A DNA stretch of 21,838 bases, from the NCBI GenBank assembly GCA_964250225.1, contig CAXUEY010000102.1, positions 1 through 21,838 of the forward strand, in the 5' to 3' direction. Below the pieces are notes generated by a model, which saw nothing but the letters and a program-made list of their open reading frames with translations, made no database searches and was not told the DNA's origin. The translations under genes were made by a program, and so were the position numbers. Shown in pieces: positions 9,931 to 18,120 of this stretch. Position 1 is the stretch's first letter; every line of letters begins with the position of its first letter. The DNA comes from Paraktedonobacter sp964250225. GTDB lineage: Bacteria > Chloroflexota > Ktedonobacteria > Ktedonobacterales > Ktedonobacteraceae.

Positions 9931-9967
9931 CCTGTTTCTGTATCTTGTTGCCCAAACCCGTGGGCCT

Positions 9968-10027
9968 GTACAACCTGAGAGGCGAGCAAGCCAGGATAAA
10001 CTGGTTTGCGCGCCTCTCAGGTTGTAC
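9968..10027. repeat. Long perfect/near-perfect hairpin, 27-bp stem
   Basis: GTACAACCTGAGAGGCG (9968-9984) pairs with its exact complement at 10011-10027. The pairing continues inward past one A/G mismatch through GCAAGCCAG with CTGGTTTGC (one G-T pair), leaving a six-base loop GATAAA. The stem is thus 27 bp. It lies 12 bases after the end of the minus-strand TIGR03663 gene and about 40 after the hydrolase remnant. It could act as a terminator in both directions, but neither side has a T tract. It may instead be a copy of a dispersed palindromic element. Confidence 0.7.
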
Positions 10028-10039
10028 CTATTGAGCAGA

Positions 10040-12508
10040 CTACGGGTTCTCGCCCAGGCCTTTGTGGATAAACAGGACCATATCGTAGGCGCCATCGGTG
10101 CTGCCGATAGCCTGGCGATTCCACCACCAGTTCCAGATATGCTGGGCGGCCAGGCCGAAGTTAAACCGCGCGTTCGGCGGCGGATTATCACCGTAGCTGA
10201 GCCAGAGGCCAGGGCCGTAACCGCTGCCCAGATTAGGGTCGGAACAGCTATTGGAGACTTTCTGGCCTGGTGCACAGGGCGGCAATTTATAGCCCTCGTC
10301 CCACCAACTGCGCATATGGTACTCGTGCGACAGATAATGGCCATTGGCGGGGGCATAGGTCGTGATTGCCTGGTAGGGGTTATCACCACCGTTCACAATC
10401 ACCGGCATAGCAGTGACCCAACTGGCGGGACAGCCGGTTGGGAAGTTAAAGCACGTGTTGGGGTAGTCGCGCAGATACCATGCAAAGGGCCACGTAGCAT
10501 CGCCAGTCACCCCAATGCGCATCTGGTGCTTCCCACCGAAGTCCTTCTTGTCTAGCGCATCGATCTTCGCCATCACGATATTCACATCGGTCGTCGTCTG
10601 CACATAGACCATCATCTCGTGCGGCCCATCGGCGGCATGCACATAGCTGACCTCGTACATATTGTGGAGCGTCGGCAACAGCAGCAGCACAGCCATCACC
10701 ACTCCAAAGAGGCCCAGCGCAGCCTGTCCGGTGCCAACACGCAGGCGAGGTCTGGCAGGCACCTCTTGCTGAGGGTTGGACGAGAGCACCGGCTCGGCAG
10801 GTCTGGCAAAGAAGCGTTCTTGCGCGAAACGATAGCAGGCCAGCACACATGGTTGCAGAGCGATAGCGGCCAGCAGCATCATGGGCATGGTCATATGGAT
10901 CATCAGCCAGGGCATCTTCTCAGCGGCCCAGGAATAGATGAAAACGTTGCCCAGGCACCAGTAGACCAGGAAGAGGCGGAAACGCGTGGGTTTCACCAGT
11001 GAATAGACAATGCCGGCCAGACCGAAAACTACACCGATCTGTTCATAGAGCGGGATCAACATCAAGTAGTAGTACCAGGGCTGGCCACCGCGCGCCACCG
11101 TCTGTTGCTGGAGCCAGTAGTAGAGGCCCTGCCAGATGCCATCCCCGATGCCGCCCTGAATGTTCGTAAAGACTACGGTGAAGAGCAGCAAGAAGATGGC
11201 CCAGCCCACGATCAGAGCGAAAAACCAGTGCGTCCAGGGCATGGTCAGGATAGTATCCAGCACCGGTTGGCGGCGATCCACCAGACGAGCCAGGCCGCGC
11301 CGCTGACCCGGCTCCGGCAAGCGACCATACATCTCACGCAGCAGGATGCTGAAAATGAAGAGGCCGAGCAAGATACCCAGCCAGGGCACCAGCGCAACCG
11401 TGACGAGCTTGAGATGGCCTATAAAGTTGTTCGAGGCAATCGCATTTTTCGGATTGGTGATAAAGGCCGAAAGCGCCTGCAAGCCAGCAAAGAGCAGTTT
11501 GGCCGCGACCCCGGCAATCAGCACATAGGCCAGCACAGCTAGCGGCGCAAAGGTGCGCGGTGCATAGCGGGCCACCTCCGCGTCCTCTATACGGGCGCGC
11601 AAGGCAAACTTCGCGCCAATTTCCCACGCAATCAAAGCGAACAGGAAGCTGCCAAAGACCGCAATGGTCAGGAAAGTCGCCTCACTCGTCGCGTAGGAGA
11701 GCGCGAAGGCCGCCGCAGCCAGCACGAGCCAGCGCAATTTGCGTGAGCGCATATAGCGACCCGCGGCTACTACCAGCAGCAGCGTAAAGCAGGCCATATA
11801 GATGGCTTCCCGCGAAAAGCGCGAGAAGTAGACCAGGCTGGGTGAAACAGCCAGCAGGAAGCAGGCCAACCACGCGCCGAGCTTGCCCAGGTAGTCGCGC
11901 AAGAAGTAGGGCAGGATCACAATCAGCGAGCCAAGCAGAGCCGCAGCGATGCGCACCGGCGTCGTATTAACACCATTATCGGGTGCGCCCAGCCACTGAC
12001 TGACCTGGTAGACCAGCGCAATGGCGTGGAACTGGAAAGGACCATGCAGCAAGGGATCATAGCGGTAACAGGCATAGTTGGCGGGCGCGCCGTTCAGACC
12101 GTAACACCAGGACCAGTGCTGCAAATTGTGCAGCAGGCCCAACGAGAAATAGGCGTGCAAACTCTCGTCGTGGTGCAACGGCTTATCACCCAGGCCCCAG
12201 AAGCGCAGCACGACGCCCAACACAAGCACGCCCAGAAAAGGCGCCCAGGCAAGCAGTTGCTCGCGTGTCGGCCACTTGAACCCGCCTCTGGCTGACAGCT
12301 CGTCGTCAGAGATCTCCTCAAGGTCAGAGGGTGCCAGATCGTACTCATCATCGGCGTGCATATCAGGGTATTCAAGCGCCTCAGACTCAACCAGCGGCGC
12401 TTGCACCTCGGTGATCTCAATCAGATCTTCAGCGTGCGTCTCTCGCAAATCATTCTGTGAAACCGCCTCGGAGGCTGTTTTGCTCGACTGTGTTTTATAG
12501 CTCTTCAA
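10040..12508 (-). CDS. TIGR03663-family membrane protein (Agl23-like, GT-C glycosyltransferase-related)
   Basis: A large polytopic membrane protein, 822 aa from TTG 12508. That start has AGAGGAG nine bases upstream; an upstream TTG at 12556 would add a Trp-rich 16 residues without a good ribosome site. The signature residues of TIGR03663 are present: the dipeptide DE (114-115, in LHHDESLHAYF), the tripeptide HGP (155-157, in LLHGPFQFH), and conserved Arg candidates such as R186 and R230/R233. The N-terminal half resembles dolichyl-phosphate-mannose mannosyltransferases (PMT, PF02366). Residues 1-75 are acidic and probably disordered. Many helices follow to about residue 620, and then a soluble, probably external domain with YLRDYPNTC. 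The gene follows the TIGR03662 gene by about 50 bases, and the two families typically co-occur. Role inferred: lipid-linked sugar transfer or glycan export. Confidence 0.88.
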   Translation of the reverse strand: MKSYKTQSSKTASEAVSQNDLRETHAEDLIEITEVQAPLVESEALEYPDMHADDEYDLAPSDLEEISDDELSARGGFKWPTREQLLAWAPFLGVLVLGVVLRFWGLGDKPLHHDESLHAYFSLGLLHNLQHWSWCYGLNGAPANYACYRYDPLLHGPFQFHAIALVYQVSQWLGAPDNGVNTTPVRIAAALLGSLIVILPYFLRDYLGKLGAWLACFLLAVSPSLVYFSRFSREAIYMACFTLLLVVAAGRYMRSRKLRWLVLAAAAFALSYATSEATFLTIAVFGSFLFALIAWEIGAKFALRARIEDAEVARYAPRTFAPLAVLAYVLIAGVAAKLLFAGLQALSAFITNPKNAIASNNFIGHLKLVTVALVPWLGILLGLFIFSILLREMYGRLPEPGQRRGLARLVDRRQPVLDTILTMPWTHWFFALIVGWAIFLLLFTVVFTNIQGGIGDGIWQGLYYWLQQQTVARGGQPWYYYLMLIPLYEQIGVVFGLAGIVYSLVKPTRFRLFLVYWCLGNVFIYSWAAEKMPWLMIHMTMPMMLLAAIALQPCVLACYRFAQERFFARPAEPVLSSNPQQEVPARPRLRVGTGQAALGLFGVVMAVLLLLPTLHNMYEVSYVHAADGPHEMMVYVQTTTDVNIVMAKIDALDKKDFGGKHQMRIGVTGDATWPFAWYLRDYPNTCFNFPTGCPASWVTAMPVIVNGGDNPYQAITTYAPANGHYLSHEYHMRSWWDEGYKLPPCAPGQKVSNSCSDPNLGSGYGPGLWLSYGDNPPPNARFNFGLAAQHIWNWWWNRQAIGSTDGAYDMVLFIHKGLGENP

Positions 12509-12559
12509 AGAGATTTGCTCCTCTGTTTGCAGGTTTGCCCACCACCAGTAGCGCAACCG

Positions 12560-15205
12560 CTAGCGAACTTTATAGATCGTCACGCCCTGCGCTTGATACA
12601 CGATCTGCATAAAGTTCTGGAAACGTTGTAAATTGGCCCCGACATAATTTTGTTGCTCCAGGGGGCCAACGTAGACATATTGCACATTATAGCGCGCTAG
12701 CAATCTCAGAACATCCTGTTGTGATGGATCGGTATAGATCTGATTCACATCCGCGGTGCGACGGGAGAAATCAGCGCCATTGGCGCCTTGATTCCCATTG
12801 AACCAGTTAATGCGCCACTGCAACTCGTGGCCTGGCCAGTTAATGACCGAGGGTAGGCCGGTAAAGATCGCGATGCGGCCATAATCGCTATACTCAGGCC
12901 CCGGCGCCTCTACGATGACGGGATCACCCGTGATATGGCTATTGATCCAACGAATAGCCGTATAGTCAGCGGGAGAGTAGGAACTCATATAATTCAGGCC
13001 ATCGAGACTATTGGCGCGCTGTGCAAAATAATTCTCACGCTGTCTGGAGGCTGTCAAGGGATAGACCGCGCCTAGCAGTAAAAAGCCCAGCAACGTAAGG
13101 CTCCACACCATCTGGCTGAGAGCATACAAATTACGCGTAGAGCGGGGCGACTCATGCACAAATGCAGGCAGTTTGAGCGCAGGCCGCAGGCTATCCAGCA
13201 CAAAGTAGACGCCCGCGCCTCCCACTACCGAGAGCAGTGCCCAGGCCTGAAAGTAGAACTTGAAGACCGTATTCATGCGCGGCACCTGATTGGCGAAGAC
13301 ATCGCGCAAAAAGAAAATCTCGCAGAAGGCAATCAGGGTGCAGGCGGTCGCGCCCAGTAGCAGCACGAAGGACCGCTCACGTTCTTTGAGATGGTAGAGC
13401 GTCAATATCGCACCCAGAGCCGCCAGACCACCGATGACCACAAAGGTCACGCCATTTTTCAAGAAGGCCAGCAACGGCACAGCCACTAACAACGTTCCCA
13501 GCAGGCCGAGGAAACGCGGATCGTGCCAATCCAGCCCAACTACGCTCAAGGGACGCACATCCTCTCCATCGCCGTGAGCATGCAGAGGTGCCCCATGCTC
13601 CTGGCGTGTGGCAAGATCAGGCTCCAGGTCTTCAATGACGAGATCTTGCTCTTCATCCTCGTCATCGAGTATATCAGGCTCATCCAACGTGCCAACGGAC
13701 GACGAGCTGGCCTCCTCTTGAGCTACCTGAGCCGAGGAAGCAGCAATGTGCTGCGGCTGAGGCTGTGAATAGAGGTCGCTCTGTGGTAGTTGCGCCCGCG
13801 CATACACACGTTGTGGGGCCGAAGCAGCCGGTGTGAGCGAGAGTGAGCGCACGCGGAAGAAGCTGGTCAGCAAGAATGAGAGGAAGATAAAGGCGAACAC
13901 ACCGTAGATCAAAACCTCATCACCCAGCGGCGTGCGCGTTGTGGGGTCGACCAGGCGCAGCCCCTGCGCGGGCGAAACGAAGTGCAGGTAGAAAGGCGCG
14001 AACAGGAAAAATGAGAGCGCGGCCAGGGCAGCGCAGGCAGTAAAGACATCCAGCGCAAAATCCCAGTCCAGGCGCGAATGATGAGCCAACCATTGCTGAA
14101 AAACCAGGCAAATCAGGGACAGCAGCAGGTAGGTCGGATAGTCCCAACCGTTCATAGCGTAGAGGCTGCCCAATAAAATCGCGGTCATGCCCAGCGTGAG
14201 GGACATACGCCAGCCGCGTCCAAAGGCCGCCAATCCCTGGCCTACAGCTTCCAGTAAAAGGTTAAAAGCCAGCCCGATCCCCAGAATGGTAAAGGCCAGC
14301 GCCAGGACATGTGCGTGAAAGCAAGAGAGCAGGAAGCTAAAGGCTGGAAACTCATTGATCGTAGCTGGAATCACACGTGAGGCATTGAACCAGGCAGCAT
14401 CAGGCAGAATGCCATGATTCTCCCACCAGGTCTGGGTGGCTGCCAGATTGCCGAGCACCAGACCCAGCAGCATCGTGAGTACGCCATAGGGTACAGCGCC
14501 GCGTAGGGAGGGAAAAACTCGATCCGGACGCATACTGCCAGCTGCAACTCCAGGCAGGGCAGCCAGGCGGCGGCGGCGATGTTGCGCCCAGGCCACTATA
14601 TTCGAGGTCACCCCAAAAAGGTTGCTGGCAGTCAGGCCAAAGAAGAGGCTGATGCCCGTATTAAAGGCAATGGACGGGGTCTGACCAATGAGTTTCGCCA
14701 GCATCGCAATGTTATAATGCGCGTAATAGTAGTAATTGATTGGTTGGCCAGCATACCACATATCATTGGGTGGCAAATGCGGACTGCGCATAATCGCGGA
14801 CAGAAAACCCTCATCCATAAACATCTCAAAACTGTGGATATCCGGGCTATAAGAGCGCAACCAGCCAAGCAGGAAAACCATGCCCAAAAAGATCAACTCA
14901 ACACATAGGATGTAGAAAACATTCGAGCGCACTAATTCCAGTAGCGTCTTGCGCACGCGGAGAAAACCCAGCACATTCAAGGCCGCCAGGATCAGGAGCA
15001 CCCCAAAGATAAACAACTGGCTAAACGGCAAAAACTGAAAGATCATCAGGGGCAGCCAGACACAAAACGCCAGGGCAGCCAGGCCAATCGCCTTGCTAAA
15101 CGCCCACCCCCGGTCGGGCAGATTATGAAAAACAGTCACTGTGAGCGGCAGAAATAGGAAGCCCAGGATTTCCATCGCGGCCCACATCTGTAATAATTCT
15201 AGCAT
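12560..15205 (-). CDS. DUF2298 / TIGR03662 'YYY domain' membrane protein
   Basis: A large polytopic membrane protein of poorly known function, 881 aa from ATG 15205; GTG 15220 is a possible earlier start. Family hallmarks are DRGWAFSK (31-38), MDEGFL (130-135), the segment PPNDMWYAGQPINYYYYAHY (145-164) that names the family, NGWDYPTYL (352-360) and NTVFKFYFQAW (645-655). The domain order is an N-terminal helix bundle, a conserved loop, more helices, and an acidic linker (about 455-555) containing DEPDILDDEDEEQD. A second helix group follows, ending in a soluble domain (about 725-881) that resembles the C-terminal domains of GT-C transferases. It sits directly upstream of the TIGR03663 gene on the same strand. 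The catalytic activity is unproven; a role in glycan assembly is inferred from the partner family and neighbours. Confidence 0.9.
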   Translation of the reverse strand: MLELLQMWAAMEILGFLFLPLTVTVFHNLPDRGWAFSKAIGLAALAFCVWLPLMIFQFLPFSQLFIFGVLLILAALNVLGFLRVRKTLLELVRSNVFYILCVELIFLGMVFLLGWLRSYSPDIHSFEMFMDEGFLSAIMRSPHLPPNDMWYAGQPINYYYYAHYNIAMLAKLIGQTPSIAFNTGISLFFGLTASNLFGVTSNIVAWAQHRRRRLAALPGVAAGSMRPDRVFPSLRGAVPYGVLTMLLGLVLGNLAATQTWWENHGILPDAAWFNASRVIPATINEFPAFSFLLSCFHAHVLALAFTILGIGLAFNLLLEAVGQGLAAFGRGWRMSLTLGMTAILLGSLYAMNGWDYPTYLLLSLICLVFQQWLAHHSRLDWDFALDVFTACAALAALSFFLFAPFYLHFVSPAQGLRLVDPTTRTPLGDEVLIYGVFAFIFLSFLLTSFFRVRSLSLTPAASAPQRVYARAQLPQSDLYSQPQPQHIAASSAQVAQEEASSSSVGTLDEPDILDDEDEEQDLVIEDLEPDLATRQEHGAPLHAHGDGEDVRPLSVVGLDWHDPRFLGLLGTLLVAVPLLAFLKNGVTFVVIGGLAALGAILTLYHLKERERSFVLLLGATACTLIAFCEIFFLRDVFANQVPRMNTVFKFYFQAWALLSVVGGAGVYFVLDSLRPALKLPAFVHESPRSTRNLYALSQMVWSLTLLGFLLLGAVYPLTASRQRENYFAQRANSLDGLNYMSSYSPADYTAIRWINSHITGDPVIVEAPGPEYSDYGRIAIFTGLPSVINWPGHELQWRINWFNGNQGANGADFSRRTADVNQIYTDPSQQDVLRLLARYNVQYVYVGPLEQQNYVGANLQRFQNFMQIVYQAQGVTIYKVR

Positions 15206-15568
15206 TTGGCACTCTCTCACGCAAAGTTATGATTTACGAAATACTATAGTACAAATTTGAGAGGAGCACAACACTTTCTCCCCATTATCATAACGCATAT
15301 CTCCACTTAAGAATGACGAATAACAAGCCTGAGATGTTCCGGCCCTGGACTTTTTGTACCACTCTCAATACGCACGCAAAGATACTCTATACCAGCAGTG
15401 TCTTCATTCTACGCTTTTTCCGCTAGAGCTTGTGCCTATGCTACGCTTTCCACTTTTATGAATGTTGAGCAGCGAGGCGAAAATTTGTCTTCTTCAGTAG
15501 AATGTATCATGTAAGTCCGACAACATTTTCTTTTTTGCCAGGGTTGGGTACGTGTGGAAGGTGCTCCC
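15206..15568. other. Divergent intergenic region
   Basis: About 360 bp separate the minus-strand TIGR03662 gene from the plus-strand glycosyltransferase. I see one credible minus-strand promoter (15243-15271) and the plus-strand ribosome site GGAAGG at 15556-15561. I found no convincing plus-strand promoter, RNA gene or strong repeat. The region is AT-richer than the flanking genes. Confidence 0.5.
15243..15271 (-). promoter_or_regulatory. Candidate promoter of the TIGR03662/TIGR03663 genes
   Basis: Read on the minus strand, TTGTGC (15266-15271) and TATAGT (15243-15248) are 17 bp apart, about 40 bases before the predicted start. The -35 box is a moderate match to TTGACA. Confidence 0.45.
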
Positions 15569-17170
15569 GTGAAGAAAACGCTTTTTTTTGAGAAAATGCT
15601 CCCCTTGTATTTATGCATCGTTCTGCTTATCGTGATGCTCATCACCGTCGTCACACAGGTGCAGAGCTATGGCCTGACGACAGATGAAGGGATGCAGAGC
15701 AACTATGGGCAGGCCGTTTTTGCCTGGTATCGTACATTGGGCAAGGATCAGAGCTTTTTGCATTTTCCCGCCGATGCCCACGAGCCAGAGCATGGTCCGT
15801 TCTTTCTCGTCATCGTAGCCGCCGCCGAGCATGTCTTGCATCACCAGTGGAACGTGGAGGCCGCGCTCATCGCACTGAGTGGGGTGCTGGGCGTCATCAT
15901 GCTGGGTCTGTGCGGCTTTGAACTGGGAGGCTGGTGGTTCGCTCTGCTGGCGGCGTTGAGTCTGTGGCTCTATCCACGCTTCTTTGGTGCCATCTTTAAC
16001 AATCCCAAAGATATCCCTTTTACCACAGCTACTATCCTGGTCCTCTGGTCTACGCTGCTCCTCATCAAACAATGGGGGCAGAGCCGGAAATACCTGCGCA
16101 ATAGCCTGCTGGTCGCCTTTTTTCTGGCGGTGGCCGTGGCCATTCGGGTCAACGCGATCACCTGGTACGGCACGCTGGCTCTGATGGGAGCTGGCTGGTG
16201 GCTGCTCAACTGGAGACGCACGCTGCAAGAGAACCATCTGGCGCAGGCCATCAAACAACAAGTCCTGGCTGCCGGGATTATTGGCGTGGGATCGCTGCTC
16301 GGTATTATGGCAATGTGGCCGTATATCCTGCTTGGTCCGCTGGTGAACTTCTATCGCGCATTAACCGTTATCGCGAAATATCCCTGGAATGGCTCGGTGC
16401 TCTTTGCAGGCAACATGCAACTGGCGATGGATTTGCCGCGCAGTTATGCACCCATCTGGCTGGTGATCGGCTCACCCCCGGCTCTCATCCTCTGTGCCAT
16501 CGTGGGCTGCCTGTTTTTGAGCGGCTGGTCGCTACGCAAAAGAGTGCTGGACCCCCAGATGTTCGTTGTGCTGCTCTCGCTCGCCATCCCGCTGAGCGTC
16601 ATCGTTGGTATGCATTCGGTGCTCTATAATGGGTTGCGGCAACTTCTGTTTCTCATCCCATCGATCATTCTGCTCGCGGTCTATGGCTTTTTACAGGTCT
16701 TTGCCTTTTTACGGCGAAAAAGGCAAATGGTGCTGGCGGGTTTGCTGGTGCTGCTCGCAGTTGGCAACACGCTCTGGCTGGCAAAGGATATGCTTGTACT
16801 GCATCCTTACGAGTACGTGTATTTTAGTCCGCTGGTCGGCGGTGTCGCGGGTGCGAATGGCGTCTACGAGATGGATTACTGGAACACCTGTCAGCGGCCC
16901 GCCAGCCTCTGGCTGGGGCAGCACTACCAGCAATTTGCGCTGAGCAGTACGCCAACCATCCAGGCGCAAAATACGGCCTTCCAGTATATGACCTATTTGC
17001 CCGCCAACTTCCAGGCGGTCGCAAGCAACTCGGACTTTCTGATTGATATCAAGCCTTTCACGCCCCCGCAAAGCATCTCGCAGTATCAGTTGATCCATAC
17101 AGAGAGCGTTGAGGGTGTGCCGTTATGCAAGGTGTATGCCAGGACCAGCGCATCTTTTAAAGCACCATAA
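15569..17170 (+). CDS. GT-C family (PMT/ArnT-like) membrane glycosyltransferase
   Basis: A polytopic membrane protein, 533 aa from GTG 15569. This start has GGAAGG seven bases upstream; GTG 15554 would add five residues. A first membrane helix (about 12-30) leads to an external loop with T38-D39-E40, the acidic pair expected of GT-C transferases that use lipid-phosphate sugars. EHGPFF follows at 74-79, recalling the HGP of the TIGR03663 neighbour. Further on are WLYPRFFGAIFNNPKDIPF, of the kind seen in the second loop of such proteins, and about ten helices. A soluble C-terminal part carries MDYWNTCQRPASLWL. It probably transfers a sugar from a polyprenyl-phosphate donor to a surface molecule; donor and acceptor are unknown. 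It is transcribed away from the TIGR03662/63 pair. Confidence 0.82.
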   Translation: MKKTLFFEKMLPLYLCIVLLIVMLITVVTQVQSYGLTTDEGMQSNYGQAVFAWYRTLGKDQSFLHFPADAHEPEHGPFFLVIVAAAEHVLHHQWNVEAALIALSGVLGVIMLGLCGFELGGWWFALLAALSLWLYPRFFGAIFNNPKDIPFTTATILVLWSTLLLIKQWGQSRKYLRNSLLVAFFLAVAVAIRVNAITWYGTLALMGAGWWLLNWRRTLQENHLAQAIKQQVLAAGIIGVGSLLGIMAMWPYILLGPLVNFYRALTVIAKYPWNGSVLFAGNMQLAMDLPRSYAPIWLVIGSPPALILCAIVGCLFLSGWSLRKRVLDPQMFVVLLSLAIPLSVIVGMHSVLYNGLRQLLFLIPSIILLAVYGFLQVFAFLRRKRQMVLAGLLVLLAVGNTLWLAKDMLVLHPYEYVYFSPLVGGVAGANGVYEMDYWNTCQRPASLWLGQHYQQFALSSTPTIQAQNTAFQYMTYLPANFQAVASNSDFLIDIKPFTPPQSISQYQLIHTESVEGVPLCKVYARTSASFKAP

Positions 17171-17186
17171 GAAAGTTGGAATACCA

Positions 17187-17195
17187 TGCTATAAT
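17187..17195 (+). promoter_or_regulatory. Extended -10 promoter before the deacetylase-like gene
   Basis: TGCTATAAT carries a perfect -10 box (17190-17195) with the upstream TG of an extended -10. No good -35 box is seen, which is normal for this type. It lies 17 bases after the glycosyltransferase stop. A transcript from here would have a leader of about 115 bases before ATG 17317. Confidence 0.55.
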
Positions 17196-17316
17196 GACTA
17201 GTGTTCTGTTCTCTTGAAAGCCTGTAAGGGAGGTTATTTCAGCGTAAATCTTTGAATATATCTTTCACCTGGATATGATGCTGTTGGGTTTGTAGTTGGA
17301 ATTGGAGGTGGTTTAC

Positions 17317-18120
17317 ATGCATCCAGGACGATCAACCGATTTGAGTTATGCGTATTTGCGGCAGGTGTTGAGCGCTGTCAGGGGTTATTTTACCACGCAT
17401 CTGCTGAGTGATGCGTCCGCTGTTCTTCAGGAGGACAATGCTCCCGCGCTCTTCCTGCGTCATGATATCAAAGTCTCTCTTAAACGAGCCGTGCATATGG
17501 CGGAACTCGAACATGAATACGGCTTGCCCGCGACTTATATGGTGCGAGCCGATTCGCCGCTCTATTCTCTGAACGAGCGCAATGCACGCATTCAACTCTT
17601 AGAGTTGCTCCAGTTGGGACACGAGGTAGGTCTGCACTTTGACCTGGCCAACGATGAACGCCAGAACCAGTCTTTTCTCACGATGGTCGAGAACCAGTTG
17701 CGTCCAGCCTGCACGCGCATTGAGCAGATTATTTGCCGACCTGTCCGCGCGTTTTCATTGTATCGCCCCATTCCCCGGCTCTTCGACGGTCCCCTATTGA
17801 TTGATGGGCGCGTCAACGCCGATGCCAGCGAGTTACGGGCCTGGCTGCTGTCGGACGCGGGGGGGAGCTGGCGCAATGGCGATCCACTTACGCAACTCAA
17901 GCAGCCCACTGGCCGCGTTTTGCAGCTCCTGCTCCATCCGCTCTGGTGGGGCCACAAACATCTGCCCGCGCCCGAACGCCTGCAAGAATTCTTCGCGTCC
18001 GCAACCCGCGATGCCTCGGCGCGCGAGGCCGCTATCTTCGATATCAACCTGTCCAAAGCTGTTCCGGCTGCCCGTCGCCAGGGTATCCACGCGCTGCTGG
18101 GCAAAGGGAGCAGAGCATGA
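17317..18120 (+). CDS. NodB-like polysaccharide deacetylase homologue (carbohydrate esterase 4 fold)
   Basis: A 267-aa protein without a signal peptide, so probably cytoplasmic. ATG 17317 has GGAGGT seven bases upstream. The motifs resemble the CE4-like subgroup found in surface-polysaccharide clusters: FLRHD (46-50) with the catalytic/metal Asp, GHEVGLHFD (101-109) with the metal His, then FSLYRP (146-151), SDAGGSWR (179-186) and LLLHPLWW (204-211). In related proteins I recall FSFHRP at the third site. Here a Tyr takes the place of that His, which could weaken or change metal binding (from memory, to be checked). It sits between a membrane glycosyltransferase and a methyltransferase whose start overlaps its stop, so a sugar-modifying role is likely. 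A non-catalytic role is possible. Confidence 0.75.
   Translation: MHPGRSTDLSYAYLRQVLSAVRGYFTTHLLSDASAVLQEDNAPALFLRHDIKVSLKRAVHMAELEHEYGLPATYMVRADSPLYSLNERNARIQLLELLQLGHEVGLHFDLANDERQNQSFLTMVENQLRPACTRIEQIICRPVRAFSLYRPIPRLFDGPLLIDGRVNADASELRAWLLSDAGGSWRNGDPLTQLKQPTGRVLQLLLHPLWWGHKHLPAPERLQEFFASATRDASAREAAIFDINLSKAVPAARRQGIHALLGKGSRA

Noticed and set aside
12509..12556. Earlier TTG start of the TIGR03663 gene
   Set aside because: It adds RYWWWANLQ-type residues and has no ribosome site, while TTG 12508 has AGAGGAG at good spacing.
17946..18116. 58-residue N-terminal extension of the methyltransferase
   Set aside because: It overlaps the deacetylase homologue out of frame and is rich in Arg, Pro and Ser. 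ATG 18117 has a ribosome site and the ATGA overlap.
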